Source: Alphaproteobacteria bacterium
GTDB taxonomy: Bacteria > Pseudomonadota > Alphaproteobacteria > Rhizobiales > Xanthobacteraceae
Assembly (NCBI GenBank): GCA_005884685.1
Contig: VBAH01000041.1
Coordinates: forward strand, 39,270 to 103,269
Length of the DNA: 64,000 nucleotides
Reading direction: 5' to 3'
Positions 44,558 to 54,369 of the stretch are shown here, one piece after another. A program made the position numbers and the translations under genes. Within the stretch, counting starts at the first letter, position 1. Every line of letters begins with the position of its first letter. Below the pieces are notes generated by a model. That model was not told the DNA's origin, ran no database searches, and saw only the letters and a program-made list of their open reading frames with translations.

Positions 44558-46795
44558 CTTCTTGCGCACCATCGAACCGATGATGTCGGAGTAATCGTCG
44601 GTCCACGGCGCGACCCCGCCGGCGTTCACCTTTTCCCAGCCCTCCGCGCTGCGCAGCGAACCGAAGTCCGCCTCATCGCGCGCCAGCACCGCGACCATTG
44701 CGGCGGCGCGCAGATCGATCGTGAAGTCGGTGTGATTGCGATCGGTCTTCACGATGGTTGTCAGCGCTTCGGCCGCGCCGATCGCGGCCACGACCCTGGC
44801 AAGTTCGAGATGCCGGTTGGAAATGTGCATCAGCAGCATGCCGTGCGGCGAAAGATGCGCGAGATAGCCGCGCAGCGCCTCGCGCGTGAGCAGGTGCGTC
44901 GGGATAGCGTCGGAGGAGAACGCGTCGAGCACGATCAGGTCGAACTGCTGCGGCGAGGCCGCAAGCGTCAGCCGCGCGTCGCCGAGCACGATCGGAGCGG
45001 CCGGCGCGCAACTTGAAAGGAAGCGGAACATGCTCGGGTCGCGTGCGAGCCGCACGACTTCCGGATCGATTTCGAAGAAGGTCCAGGTCTCGCCCTCCTG
45101 CCGGTGGCAGGCCATGCTCCCGGCGCCGAGGCCGACGATGGCGACGTTGCTCAGCCTGGCGGCGGTGGCGGCGCGGGCCGCGGCGGTTACTTCGGAGATG
45201 GGACCGCCGGCGTAATAGTAAGTCAGCGGCTCTGGACGGCCATGAACCGCCGCGCCGTCGGCGTCGCGGATGCGCTCGGCGCCGTGAACGGTGTTGCCGT
45301 GCACCAGCAGGCGGTGCGTGCCGGTCACGGTTTCGACCACGCGGTGCACGCCGAAGAAGCTGCGCGTGGTCTCGATCACCCGCAATCCCGGCTGCCACAG
45401 CCCGGTGATGATGAACGCACAAACCGCGAGCGCCGCGAAGCGCGCCGGATCCTTCCGCTGCAGCAGCATCAGGCCGACCAGGGTCACCAGCACGACCTGC
45501 AACGTGAGCCCGAGCCCGCCGCTGAGCCGGAAGCCGACGACGACGTAGAGAAAGGCGGCCAGCACGGCGGTCGCGAGCGCAGGCCAGATGCGCCAGAGAA
45601 AGGCGCGCACACCGCCGTTCAGCGCCCCGGGCAGCGCAAGCAGTGCCGCCGTGACCAGGATGGGGTACTCGTAGGTGTAGTTGAACAGGTGCGGCGCGAG
45701 CAGTCCGGCGAAGACGCCGCCGATCACCCCGCCGAACGAAGTCCAGAGGTAGAACTCCGTCAGCAGCGCGGGCGCGGGCCGCCGCGCATAGACCTCGCCG
45801 TGACACGCGAGCGCGAGCACGAACAGCGCCAGCAGATTGAGCGCCATGGTGGCGGCCCAGTACTCGCGGTCGCCGCCGAGCAAGGTGATCGCGAGCGGCG
45901 CGACGACGAACGGCACGATCTTCAGCACCCGGCCGTGCGCAAACCATGGCTTGTCGCGGAACACCGCCACGAAGGTGAGCAGATAGAGCGCGAGCGGCAG
46001 CACCCAGAGCAGCGGCGCCGCGGCGATGTCGGTGGAGATGTAGGCCGTAACGGCAATGACGAGGCCGGCCGGAATGGCGGCAAGCGCGGTCCACGTGGCG
46101 CGGTCGCGCCATGCGGGACGCGCGGCCGGCGCATGCGCGGGGGCGACGGCGCTGCCCCGCGCGGAAACCATCTTGGCGGCGGCGATGAGCAGCGCGAGCC
46201 CGGCAAAACCGGCCGACCACGCCCATGCCTGTACGCGCAACGTGAGCATCGACTCGATTGCGAGCGGATAGGCGAGCAGCGCCGCGAACGAGCCGAGGTT
46301 CGAGGCCGCATAGAGCACATACGGATTGCGCGCCTGGGGATGGCCGCTCGCGGCGAACCAGCTTTGCAGCAGCGGCGCGCTCGCCGAGAGCGCGGCGAAT
46401 GGCAAGCCGATCGAGGCCGCGAACAGTCCGACCAGCCAGAGGCCGACACCGGTCGAAGGCGGTGCCGCGAAGCCGTGCGCGATGCCGATCGGCAGGGTGA
46501 GCGCGGCCGCCGCAAGCACGCCGAGATGCACCAGCGCGCCCTGCGCGACGGTGAGCGTGCGCGCGAGCAGATGCGCATAGGCATAGCCGATCAGCAGCGA
46601 TCCCTGAAAGAACACCATCGCCACCGACCACACCGACGGCGCGCCGCCGAGCATCGGCAGCACCATCTTGGTGAACATCGGCTGCACGGCGAACAGCAGC
46701 AGCGCGGATGAAAACAGCGTCGCGGCGAACAGCGCGGGCGCGAAGCGCGAGGCGGACGCGGTGAGCGCCGGCGCAGCCGGATGATGCAGGGTCAT
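44546..46795 (-). CDS. Membrane-fused spermidine synthase-like protein
   Basis: Fusion protein of 749 aa. The first about 450 residues contain some twelve hydrophobic segments (for example ALFAATLFSSALLLFAVQPMF), like an MFS-type or SpeE-associated membrane region. The C-terminal part is a spermidine-synthase-like Rossmann methyltransferase fold with VGLGAGSMACH (about residue 530), FFEIDPEVVRLA, and DLIVLDAFSSDAIPTHLL. Such fusions are widespread and unassigned biochemically; polyamine synthesis is not demonstrated for them. It is convergent with cinA and transcribed alone. Confidence 0.87.
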   Translation of the reverse strand: MTLHHPAAPALTASASRFAPALFAATLFSSALLLFAVQPMFTKMVLPMLGGAPSVWSVAMVFFQGSLLIGYAYAHLLARTLTVAQGALVHLGVLAAAALTLPIGIAHGFAAPPSTGVGLWLVGLFAASIGLPFAALSASAPLLQSWFAASGHPQARNPYVLYAASNLGSFAALLAYPLAIESMLTLRVQAWAWSAGFAGLALLIAAAKMVSARGSAVAPAHAPAARPAWRDRATWTALAAIPAGLVIAVTAYISTDIAAAPLLWVLPLALYLLTFVAVFRDKPWFAHGRVLKIVPFVVAPLAITLLGGDREYWAATMALNLLALFVLALACHGEVYARRPAPALLTEFYLWTSFGGVIGGVFAGLLAPHLFNYTYEYPILVTAALLALPGALNGGVRAFLWRIWPALATAVLAAFLYVVVGFRLSGGLGLTLQVVLVTLVGLMLLQRKDPARFAALAVCAFIITGLWQPGLRVIETTRSFFGVHRVVETVTGTHRLLVHGNTVHGAERIRDADGAAVHGRPEPLTYYYAGGPISEVTAAARAATAARLSNVAIVGLGAGSMACHRQEGETWTFFEIDPEVVRLARDPSMFRFLSSCAPAAPIVLGDARLTLAASPQQFDLIVLDAFSSDAIPTHLLTREALRGYLAHLSPHGMLLMHISNRHLELARVVAAIGAAEALTTIVKTDRNHTDFTIDLRAAAMVAVLARDEADFGSLRSAEGWEKVNAGGVAPWTDDYSDIIGSMVRKKLGR

Positions 46796-46821
46796 GACCC
46801 CGCGATCCTATGAGGCCGGCC

Positions 46822-47286
46822 TTAAGAGGTGCTTACCTGCCCGTAAACCGCGTCGGCGCGGCGCTCGAAGGCTGACGCGAAGCGCCGGAAGGCGGCATCG
46901 AACATCGCGCCCATCAGCATGGCGAGCACGCGGCTCTTGAACTCATAAGAGATGAAGAACTCGACCTCGCAGGCGCGTTCGCCGGCGGGATGAAAGTCCC
47001 AGCGGTTCTCCATCCGGCTGAACGGGCCGTTGAGGTACTCGACCACGATCTGCAAATTCGGCCGGTCGAGCGTCACGCGGCTGGTGAACGTCTCGCGGAT
47101 CAGCTTGTAGGCGACCGTCATGTCGGCGACGGCGGTTTCGATCCCGTCCGCGCCGGGTGTGCGCCGGAGAATCCGCATCGATCGGCACAGCGGCACGAAC
47201 TCGGGATAACGCTCCATGTCGGCGACCAGATCGAACATCTCGCCCGCGTTGTGACGGACGCGCCTCCGGGTGCGGAACTGGGGCAT
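46822..47286 (-). CDS. Coq10/RatA-type START domain protein
   Basis: START/polyketide-cyclase-fold protein of 154 aa, member of the Coq10/RatA family. Characterised Coq10 homologues bind ubiquinone and support respiration; the toxin label RatA comes from one E. coli study. The pattern FDLVADMERYPEFVPLC at the N-terminus and RMENRWDFHP, FFISYEFKSRVLAML in the C-terminal half are typical. Its ATG shares one base with the lipA stop, so the two are coupled; lipA-coq10-like is a common alphaproteobacterial pair, which favours a respiratory or lipoate-linked role. Confidence 0.92.
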   Translation of the reverse strand: MPQFRTRRRVRHNAGEMFDLVADMERYPEFVPLCRSMRILRRTPGADGIETAVADMTVAYKLIRETFTSRVTLDRPNLQIVVEYLNGPFSRMENRWDFHPAGERACEVEFFISYEFKSRVLAMLMGAMFDAAFRRFASAFERRADAVYGQVSTS

Positions 47287-48236
47287 CAGTCCGTGCGCGA
47301 GGCGCGCGCGGCCTTCAGGCGCGCGAAGTCGTCGCCCGCGTGGTGCGAGGAGCGCGTCAGCGGTGAGGCCGACACCATCAGGAAGCCCTTGGCATAGGCG
47401 ATGGTCTCGTAGGCCTTGAACTCGTCGGGCGGCACGAAGCGCTTGACCTCGTGGTGCTTGCGCGTCGGCTGCAAGTATTGCCCGATGGTGAGGAAGTCCA
47501 CATCCGCGGCGCGCAGGTCGTCCATCAGCGCCAGCACCTCGTTCCGCTCTTCGCCCAGGCCCACCATGATGCCGGACTTGGTGAACATCGCCGGATCGAG
47601 CTCCTTGACCTGCTGCAACAGCCGGACCGAGGCGAAATAGCGCGCGCCCGGCCGCACGGTCAGATATTTCGACGGCACGGTTTCGAGGTTGTGGTTGAAC
47701 ACGTCGGGCCGTGCCGCCACGACGATCTCCGCCGCGCCGTCCTTGCGCAGGAAATCGGGGGTGAGCACCTCGATCGTCGTTTGCGGTGTTGCGGCGCGGA
47801 TCGCACGGATCACGGCCGCGAAATGCGCGGCGCCGCCGTCGTCGAGATCGTCGCGATCGACCGAGGTGATCACCACGTGGTTGAGGCCGAGCTTCGCCAC
47901 CGCCTCGGCAACGTGTGCCGGCTCCTGCGCATCGAGCGCACCGGGCAATCCGGTCTTCACGTTGCAGAACGCGCAGGCGCGCGTGCAGGTGTCGCCCATG
48001 ATCATGAAGGTCGCGTGCTTCTTCTCCCAGCATTCGCCGATGTTGGGGCAGCCGGCCTCCTCGCACACGGTGTGCAGGCCGTTTTCCTTCACGATGCGCT
48101 GCGTCTCGGTGTAGCCGCGCGACACCGGCGCCTTGACGCGGATCCAGTCCGGCTTGCGCAGCACGGCCGAATCCGGGCGGTGCGCCTTCTCCGGATGGCG
48201 CGGGCGCGCGGTCAATGTGTCGACGAGGACGGCCAT
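47286..48236 (-). CDS. lipA: Lipoyl synthase
   Basis: Radical-SAM enzyme of 316 aa inserting two sulfurs into octanoyl-E2/GcvH to make lipoate. The auxiliary cluster cysteines are in [14 protein letters not shown], the radical-SAM motif is [10 protein letters not shown], and the C-terminal RSSHHAG carries the conserved Ser ligand. Length is normal. The start ATG at 48236 gives the N-terminus [21 protein letters not shown]. It is translationally coupled to the downstream Coq10-like gene. Confidence 0.97.
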   Translation of the reverse strand: MAVLVDTLTARPRHPEKAHRPDSAVLRKPDWIRVKAPVSRGYTETQRIVKENGLHTVCEEAGCPNIGECWEKKHATFMIMGDTCTRACAFCNVKTGLPGALDAQEPAHVAEAVAKLGLNHVVITSVDRDDLDDGGAAHFAAVIRAIRAATPQTTIEVLTPDFLRKDGAAEIVVAARPDVFNHNLETVPSKYLTVRPGARYFASVRLLQQVKELDPAMFTKSGIMVGLGEERNEVLALMDDLRAADVDFLTIGQYLQPTRKHHEVKRFVPPDEFKAYETIAYAKGFLMVSASPLTRSSHHAGDDFARLKAARASRTD

Positions 48237-48288
48237 CTTGAGCCTTTCGGCCCCTTACTTACGCAGCGATTCAGTGCGTCGCAAGGCG

Positions 48289-49338
48289 CTAGACCGTCCC
48301 GACCGGGGTTGCGGGCGAACCGACCGCACCCGGCAGGCGCAAGGGCGGCGCGGTCAGCAGGAAGCGGTTGCGCTTGTTGGCGCGCAGCCAGTCGGCCAGT
48401 TCGCTCAGGTACCAGATCTCGCCCAGATAGACGCCGAGCTTGAACAGGCAGTGCGCGTGCAGCGGCAGCGCGGCGCAGTGATCGGCATGCTCGTCGCACG
48501 GCCGGGAGGGAATGCCTTCAACGGCGTAATTGTCGGAGATCAGCGCCACGGCGCCCGAGTCGGTCACGCACTGCTGCAGCCGCGCGTCGCGCCCGTCGAG
48601 CACCGCGCAGATGTCATGCACCGACTCGTCCGGCTTGCGGTCGAACTCGAGCAACACCTGATCGAAGCCGGTGCGCAAGCAGACGAAGTCGCCCTGCTCG
48701 ACCGTCACGTTGTCCTTTTCCATGACCATCATCAGGTCTTCGTAGCCGACCATCCTGCGCGCCCGCCCGAAATGCGCGGCGAGGTCGATCATCACGGCGC
48801 GGCCCTGCACGCACGAGCGTGCCATGTTCTCGATGCCGAGCCGCGTCGCACCCTTGTGTCCCTCGGTTGGCGTCTCCTTGCCGCCACGGTAGTCGACCGG
48901 CCCGACGATGTGCTCACCGGCGCGAAAGCCGTTGTAGAATACCGTCTCGCGCTTGCCGTCGCCGTCGACGTCGAACTCCTGCCCGACATGGGCGAGGCTG
49001 TCCCACTGCGTGGAATATTGCAGCGTCAGCAGCACCTGGTCGTCGCACACGACATCGACCAGCTTCGGGTCGTCGCGCGAGAGCGGGTAGGTCATGTTCG
49101 GCTTGCCGTGGCGCTGCGTCGGCGAGAGCACCGGCGGGTTGCGGCGCGGATTGAGGATGCTGCCGCCCGGGTAATCGAGCGGCATCGAGAGGCAGAACGA
49201 GCGGCCCTCGCGCACCTCGGCGACGCCCTGCTTCACCTTTTCGGGCGTGACCAGATTGAGCCGTCCGAGCTGATCGTCCGGGCCGAAGTCGCCCCAGGTC
49301 GAGCCAGCCGGTCTGATCTTCCAGCGCGGATTGGGCAC
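48289..49338 (-). CDS. Cyclase family protein with variant metal site
   Basis: Kynurenine formamidase/cyclase-fold protein of 349 aa. Typical members have HxGTHxDxPxH for metal binding; here the region reads YSTQWDSLAH, so the first His and second His of the pattern are replaced by Tyr and Gln while Asp and the last His remain. This matches a long-chain cyclase clade of unknown substrate. Conserved GVYLGEIWYLSELAD is near the C-terminus. The GTG start at 49338 is 7 nt downstream of AGGAG. It is divergent from the 3-methyladenine glycosylase gene. Confidence 0.85.
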   Translation of the reverse strand: MPNPRWKIRPAGSTWGDFGPDDQLGRLNLVTPEKVKQGVAEVREGRSFCLSMPLDYPGGSILNPRRNPPVLSPTQRHGKPNMTYPLSRDDPKLVDVVCDDQVLLTLQYSTQWDSLAHVGQEFDVDGDGKRETVFYNGFRAGEHIVGPVDYRGGKETPTEGHKGATRLGIENMARSCVQGRAVMIDLAAHFGRARRMVGYEDLMMVMEKDNVTVEQGDFVCLRTGFDQVLLEFDRKPDESVHDICAVLDGRDARLQQCVTDSGAVALISDNYAVEGIPSRPCDEHADHCAALPLHAHCLFKLGVYLGEIWYLSELADWLRANKRNRFLLTAPPLRLPGAVGSPATPVGTV

Positions 49339-49392
49339 GTGAGACTCCTGATTTGATTGTCCCGTCGCAATGAGCCCGGTACCGTCGAGCAG

Positions 49393-49959
49393 ATGCCCCG
49401 CCTGCGCAAGAGCTTCTTCAACCGCAGTGTCCATGAGGTTGCGCCCGAGCTGATCGGCGCGACACTGCTGTTCCGCGGCGTCGGCGGGATCATCGTCGAG
49501 GTCGAGGCCTATCACCACACCGACCCGGCGGCGCATTCCTATCGCGGCGAGACGCCGCGCAACGCGGTGATGTTCGGCCCCGCCGGCTACGCCTATGTCT
49601 ACCGCTCCTACGGCATCCACTGGTGCCTCAACTTCGTGTGCGAACGCGCGGGTAGCGCAAGCGCAGTGCTGATCCGGGCGCTCGAGCCGACCGAAGGGCT
49701 CGCCGTCATGCAGCGGCGGCGCGGCACTGCGGATGCGCGCCTGCTCTGCTCCGGTCCGGGCCGGCTCACCGAAGCGCTCGGCGTCACGCATGCGCAGAAC
49801 GGACTGGCGCTGGATCAAGCGCCATTCGAATTGCGTGCGCGCAACAGCGATTGCGAGGTGATCGCGGGCCCGCGCATCGGCATCACCAAGGCGGCCGAAC
49901 TGCCATGGCGGTATGGGCTGACGGGATCGCGCTTCCTCAGCAAGCCGTTCAGAGAGTAA
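49393..49959 (+). CDS. DNA-3-methyladenine glycosylase (AAG/MPG type)
   Basis: Alkyladenine DNA glycosylase of 188 aa, removing alkylated purines in base excision repair. Motifs: [10 protein letters not shown], the catalytic Glu in [44 protein letters not shown], and the late [10 protein letters not shown]. The ATG at 49393 fits the family start ([19 protein letters not shown]); TTG at 49357 would add 12 residues. The promoter must lie in or before the short divergent gap with the cyclase gene. Confidence 0.93.
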   Translation: MPRLRKSFFNRSVHEVAPELIGATLLFRGVGGIIVEVEAYHHTDPAAHSYRGETPRNAVMFGPAGYAYVYRSYGIHWCLNFVCERAGSASAVLIRALEPTEGLAVMQRRRGTADARLLCSGPGRLTEALGVTHAQNGLALDQAPFELRARNSDCEVIAGPRIGITKAAELPWRYGLTGSRFLSKPFRE

Positions 49960-50015
49960 AGGGACTTCATCGCGACGATCTGATACGACAGTCGAAATCA
50001 AGCCGGGAGACAGCG

Positions 50016-50321
50016 ATGATCAAAGTCGGCGTGTTCTATCCGCAATCGAGCAAATTCGATTGGGACTACTACATGAACAAGCACACGCCGATGCTGAAGA
50101 AGCTGATGGGCCCCTCGCTGAAAAAGGTGGACATCGAGAAGGGCATCGCCGGCGGTGCTCCCGGTACCGCCGCAACGTACCAGACGATCTGCACGCTGCA
50201 TTTTGACTCGGTCGAGGCGTTCCAGGCCGCGCTCGCGCCGCACGCCGCCGAGATCATGGGCGATATCGCGAACTACACCGACGCGCAGCCGGTGATCCAG
50301 ATCGGTGAAGTGAAGATGTGA
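50016..50321 (+). CDS. EthD-family dimeric alpha-beta barrel protein
   Basis: 101-aa EthD-like protein, ferredoxin-like dimeric barrel. The pattern VFYPQSSKFDWDYYMNKHTPMLKKLMGP with the central His, then QTICTLHFDSVEAFQAALAPHA, is typical. Members occur as small accessory or antibiotic-monooxygenase-like proteins; catalytic function is unproven. It has its own ribosome-binding site (GGGAGACAGCG) 56 nt after the glycosylase and ends against the convergent metallophosphoesterase gene with no spacing. Confidence 0.88.
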   Translation: MIKVGVFYPQSSKFDWDYYMNKHTPMLKKLMGPSLKKVDIEKGIAGGAPGTAATYQTICTLHFDSVEAFQAALAPHAAEIMGDIANYTDAQPVIQIGEVKM

Positions 50322-51173
50322 CTAGCCGCTCACCTCGATCATCGCGTATTCCGGCGGCACGCCGATGCGCAGCGGTATCGCACTGGTGCCGAGGCCGCCG
50401 GTGACGTAGAGCTGCCGCCCGCCTTCCACGACGTGACCGTAGCTCCATCGCAGCGGCGCATGGCTCGCGTTGCGGAGCGCGCCGACGACCGGAAAGCGGA
50501 TCTGGCCGCCATGGGTGTGGCCCGCCAGGGTCAGATGCGGGCCGGCCGGTACATGCGCGAACCAGAATGGATCGTGTGCGAGCACGATCGTCGGGCGCCC
50601 GGACGGAAGGTTGGCCAGAAGCGCCCGTCCGCCGGCGCGCAATTTGCGCGCATCGGGCAAGCCGATCAGGTCGATGTCATGGTGCTCATGGCGCAGCGTG
50701 CGCCGTTCATCACTGAGCACCGTGATGCCGTGCGCCTGCAGCGCTTCAACGACCTCGTCGGCGCCATACGTGTAATCGTGATTGCCGAGCACCGCGAAGC
50801 GGCTAAGCGGCGCGTCGAGCCGCGCAAGAACCGCCGCAATCGCGCGCGGCGGGATCCGCCCGCCGCCGAACAGCTGCATGTTCACGAAGTCGCCGCCGCA
50901 CAGCACCAGATCGGGCGTCAATGCCGCGGCCTCGCTGACGATCGCGGCCAGACGCGCCAGGTCATCGCTGTGCGAACCCGAATGGAAATCCGACAGGAAC
51001 GCGATGCGCAACGGCTGCGCGGGCCAGCCCGCGATCGTGATGGCAACCCGGCGTATCGCGTGGGGCTGAGCCCGCGCGAAGCGGGTGAAGCGCCCCTTGG
51101 CGCCGGCTTCGTCCCGATAAGGCGGCCGGACGAGCGTCCGCAGCAGCCATCGGCCGGCGCGCGTGCGCGGCAC
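50322..51173 (-). CDS. Metallophosphoesterase
   Basis: Calcineurin-like phosphoesterase of the YaeI/YkuE type, 283 aa. The metal motifs are all present: FLSDFHSG (D-x-H), GGDFVN (GD), LGNHDYTYG (GNHD), VLAHDPFW and AGHTHGGQIRFP (GHTH). Relatives with this layout hydrolyse UDP-sugars or phospholipid-linked phosphate; the substrate here is unknown. A short basic N-terminus (WLLRTLVRPPYR) might associate with the membrane. The start is a GTG one base after the valS stop, so it is in the valS transcript. Confidence 0.9.
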   Translation of the reverse strand: MPRTRAGRWLLRTLVRPPYRDEAGAKGRFTRFARAQPHAIRRVAITIAGWPAQPLRIAFLSDFHSGSHSDDLARLAAIVSEAAALTPDLVLCGGDFVNMQLFGGGRIPPRAIAAVLARLDAPLSRFAVLGNHDYTYGADEVVEALQAHGITVLSDERRTLRHEHHDIDLIGLPDARKLRAGGRALLANLPSGRPTIVLAHDPFWFAHVPAGPHLTLAGHTHGGQIRFPVVGALRNASHAPLRWSYGHVVEGGRQLYVTGGLGTSAIPLRIGVPPEYAMIEVSG

Positions 51174-51174
51174 C

Positions 51175-53940
51175 TCAGGCGGCGCCCTTCAGCCGCTCCA
51201 GCGCTTCGAGCAGCTTGGCGCGGCGGCTTTCGGCTTCGTCGCGCTTCTCCTTTTCGCCCTCGATGATCTCCTCCGGCGCCTTGCGCACGAACTCCGGATT
51301 GTTGAGCTTGGCGCCGACCCGCTTGATGTCGGCCTCGACCTTGGCGATTTCCTTCGTCAGCCGCGCCTGCTCGGCCGCGATGTCGATGATGCCCTTGAGC
51401 GGTAGCGCCGCCACGTCGCCGCGCACCAGCAACTGCACCGAACCGGACGCAGGCTTGTCGAGATAGAAAATCTCCGACACCCGCGCGAGCCGCATGATGT
51501 GCTCGAGCCAGCGCAGGGCGCGCGCCCTGGTTTCCTTCGAGACGTTGATCAGCTCGAGCGGCGTGACCGCCGTGATATTCATCTCGGCGCGCACCGAGCG
51601 GATCGCGCTGACGAGATCGACCACCCAGCCGATCTCGGCTTCGGCCGCGGCATCGTCGAGCCCTTCGAGCGACGGCCACTCGCTCAGCACCAGAAGCCTC
51701 GCGCGCGGCGCGCCCTCGGCCGTCACGCGCCAGAGCTCCTCGGTGATGAACGGCATGAACGGGTGAAGTAGCTTGAGCGCCTCGTCGCGCACCCTGGCGA
51801 CCATGGCGCGGGTCTCGCTCTTGGCCGCGCCGTCAGGGCCGGTGAGCGCCGGCTTGGCGAGCTCCAGATACCAGTCGCAATAGACGTTCCACACGAAACG
51901 ATACGCCGTGCCCGCGGCCTCGTTGAACTTGTACCCCTCGATCGCGACGGTGATCTCCCGCGCGGCTTTCGCCAGCTCGTGGCCGATCCATTTGTTCAGC
52001 GTCTCGGTCGCGAGGCGCGGATCGAAGCCCGGCACCATCGCGGCGCCGTTCATCTCGGCAAAGCGCGCCGCGTTCCACAGCTTGGTCGCGAAATTGCGGT
52101 AGCCTTCGACGCGCTGGGTCGAGAGCTTGATGTCGCGGCCCTGTGCGGCCATGGCAGCCAAAGTGAAGCGCAGCGCGTCGGCGCCGTAATCGTCGATCAG
52201 GTGCAAGGGATCGATGACGTTGCCCTTGGACTTCGACATCTTGGCGCCGCGCTCGTCGCGCACCAGCGCATGGATGTAGACGTCGCGGAACGGCACCTCC
52301 TTCATGAAGTGCAACCCCATCATCATCATGCGGGCGACCCAGAAGAAGATGATGTCGAAGCCGGTGACCAGCGTATTGGTCGGATAATAGCGCTTCACTT
52401 CGGGCGTCTCGTCCGGCCAGCCGAGCGTGGAGAACGGCCACAGCGCGGAAGAGAACCAGGTGTCGAGCACGTCCTCGTCGCGCTTGAGGAAGGTCGCGCG
52501 GCGATCAGAACTCTCGGCGATCCGGTTGGCTTCCTCCTGGGTCAGCACATCGTTGACGACGTAATAGGCGAGCGCTTCGGCCAGCGCCTCGTCCTCGGTC
52601 TCGGCGACGAACACCTTGTCGTCCGGGCCATACCAGGCCGGGATCTGGTGGCCCCACCAGAGCTGGCGCGAAATGCACCACGGCTGAATGTTCTCCATCC
52701 AGTCGTAATAGGTCTTCTCCCAGTTCTGCGGCACGAACCGGGTGCGCCCCTCGCGCACCGCCGCGAGCGCCATGAAGCTCAATTCCTTGGCGTTGACGTA
52801 CCACTGGTCGGTGAGGAACGGCTCGATCACGGTTCCGGAGCGATCGCCATGCGGCACCATGTGGGTGTGCGGTTCGATCTTGTCGAGCAAACCCTTCTCT
52901 TCCAGCGTCGCGACGATGCGCTTGCGCGCGGCGAAACGGTCGATGCCGTGCAGCGCGAGCGTTTGGTTCAGCTCATCGGATGGCGGCACGTTTTCGAGAA
53001 ACGCGGCGTTCTCCTGCAGCGCGAGCTTGCCCTCGACGTTCATCACATTGACCAGCGGCAAATGATGCCGCCGGCCGACCTCGAAGTCGTTGAAGTCGTG
53101 CGCCGGGGTGATCTTCACCGCGCCCGTGCCCTTCTCGGGATCGGAATACTCATCCGCGATGATCGGAATGCGCCGCCCGACCAGTGGCAGGATCGCGTGC
53201 CGGCCGATCAGGTGCTTGTAGCGCTCGTCGTCCGGATGCACCGCGACGGCGGTATCGCCCAGCATTGTTTCCGGACGTGTTGTTGCGACGATAATATATT
53301 CGTTCTCAGTGCCTTCGACCGGATACTTGATGTACCACAGCGACCCCTTCACCTCGACCTGCTGCACCTCCAGATCGGAGATCGCGGTCAAGAGCTTCGG
53401 GTCCCAGTTAACGAGCCGCTTGTCCTTGTAGATCAGGTCCTGCCGGTAGAGCTCGACGAACACCTTGAGCACGGCCTTCGAGAGCCCCTCGTCCATCGTG
53501 AAGCGCTCGCGCGACCAGTCGCACGAAGCGCCGAGCCGCTTGAGCTGCTGCGTGATGGTGCCGCCGGACTCGGCTTTCCAGGCCCAGACCTTTTCCAGAA
53601 ACTTTTCGCGCCCGATCTCGCGGCGGTGCGGCTCCTGCCGCTCCATCATCTGGCGCTCGACCACCATCTGCGTCGCGATGCCGGCATGGTCGGTGCCGGG
53701 CTGCCACAGCACGTCGCGCCCGCGCATGCGCTCGAAGCGGCAGAGGATGTCCTGCAGCGTGTTGTTGAGCGCGTGACCCATGTGCAGCGAGCCGGTCACG
53801 TTCGGCGGCGGGATGACAATGGTGTACGGCTCGGCGCTGGCGCGCTCCGGCCGGCCGGCGCGGAACGCCTGCGCGGCTTCCCACATCCCGTAGATGCGGC
53901 CCTCGACGTCGGCCGGGTGGTAGGTTTTTTCGATTGCCAT
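51175..53940 (-). CDS. valS: Valyl-tRNA synthetase
   Basis: Class I aminoacyl-tRNA synthetase, 921 aa. The HIGH-type motif is in PNVTGSLHMGHALN (about residue 45), an editing CP1 domain includes TTRPETMLGDTA, and KMSKS is in GAKMSKSKGNVIDP. A C-terminal coiled-coil arm (EQARLTKEIAKVEADIKRV) binds tRNA. The ATG at 53940 is the family-like start (MAIEKTYHPADVEGRIY). It is the first of two coupled genes. valS next to a PopZ-like DUF2497 gene and tolC is a conserved Rhizobiales neighbourhood. Confidence 0.97.
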   Translation of the reverse strand: MAIEKTYHPADVEGRIYGMWEAAQAFRAGRPERASAEPYTIVIPPPNVTGSLHMGHALNNTLQDILCRFERMRGRDVLWQPGTDHAGIATQMVVERQMMERQEPHRREIGREKFLEKVWAWKAESGGTITQQLKRLGASCDWSRERFTMDEGLSKAVLKVFVELYRQDLIYKDKRLVNWDPKLLTAISDLEVQQVEVKGSLWYIKYPVEGTENEYIIVATTRPETMLGDTAVAVHPDDERYKHLIGRHAILPLVGRRIPIIADEYSDPEKGTGAVKITPAHDFNDFEVGRRHHLPLVNVMNVEGKLALQENAAFLENVPPSDELNQTLALHGIDRFAARKRIVATLEEKGLLDKIEPHTHMVPHGDRSGTVIEPFLTDQWYVNAKELSFMALAAVREGRTRFVPQNWEKTYYDWMENIQPWCISRQLWWGHQIPAWYGPDDKVFVAETEDEALAEALAYYVVNDVLTQEEANRIAESSDRRATFLKRDEDVLDTWFSSALWPFSTLGWPDETPEVKRYYPTNTLVTGFDIIFFWVARMMMMGLHFMKEVPFRDVYIHALVRDERGAKMSKSKGNVIDPLHLIDDYGADALRFTLAAMAAQGRDIKLSTQRVEGYRNFATKLWNAARFAEMNGAAMVPGFDPRLATETLNKWIGHELAKAAREITVAIEGYKFNEAAGTAYRFVWNVYCDWYLELAKPALTGPDGAAKSETRAMVARVRDEALKLLHPFMPFITEELWRVTAEGAPRARLLVLSEWPSLEGLDDAAAEAEIGWVVDLVSAIRSVRAEMNITAVTPLELINVSKETRARALRWLEHIMRLARVSEIFYLDKPASGSVQLLVRGDVAALPLKGIIDIAAEQARLTKEIAKVEADIKRVGAKLNNPEFVRKAPEEIIEGEKEKRDEAESRRAKLLEALERLKGAA

Positions 53941-54095
53941 GCGGGCTGGATAGGGATTGGCGCGCCACGAGGCAAGCGGCGCCAAGGCAACCGATCGCGA
54001 ACCCGCTCACCTCGTGAGCGAGGCTGCACCAGTAGGCGGCACGACCGCGCGCGCTCGTGGCGCGAGCGGACCTGCACAACAATCCCGCCGTGCGA

Positions 54096-54260
54096 TCAAC
54101 CGCGCGGCGGCAGACGCCGGATCTCGATCACCAGGATGACGATCACCAGAATGACGATCGCAAACTTGACGATGACGAAAGGAGGCAGCCAGGAGTAGTC
54201 GACCCATACGACGAGGACGGCCAGCACCAGAATGATGAACTTGAGGACAATCTCGAACAT
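54096..54260 (-). CDS. Small two-helix membrane protein
   Basis: 54-aa predicted membrane protein: two hydrophobic helices (residues 5-22 and 32-50, VKFAIVILVIVILVIEI) joined by a DYSWLPP turn, ending RRLPPRG. A purine-rich GGGGGAAACC lies immediately before the ATG. No family recognised. The consistent start, ribosome-binding sequence and clean membrane topology support a real gene; it may belong to the valS transcript as its 5' member. Confidence 0.6.
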   Translation of the reverse strand: MFEIVLKFIILVLAVLVVWVDYSWLPPFVIVKFAIVILVIVILVIEIRRLPPRG

Positions 54261-54369
54261 GGTTTCCCCCCAATGCCGAGCGCCATGCAACCGGACATGG
54301 CGTTATATTATCTCTGAAGGGTAAGGTTTTGTCCAGCCTTCGTGGGCCGGATCGCGGCGCCGCAGGGGC

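Noticed and set aside
46822..47286. Toxin of a type II toxin-antitoxin pair (RatA)
   Set aside because: The family name is misleading; there is no antitoxin partner, and coupling to lipA and the START fold fit a Coq10-like quinone-binding protein.
51979..54198. 739-codon plus-strand open frame opposite valS
   Set aside because: Antisense shadow of valS; no motif and composition typical of mirrored high-GC coding DNA.
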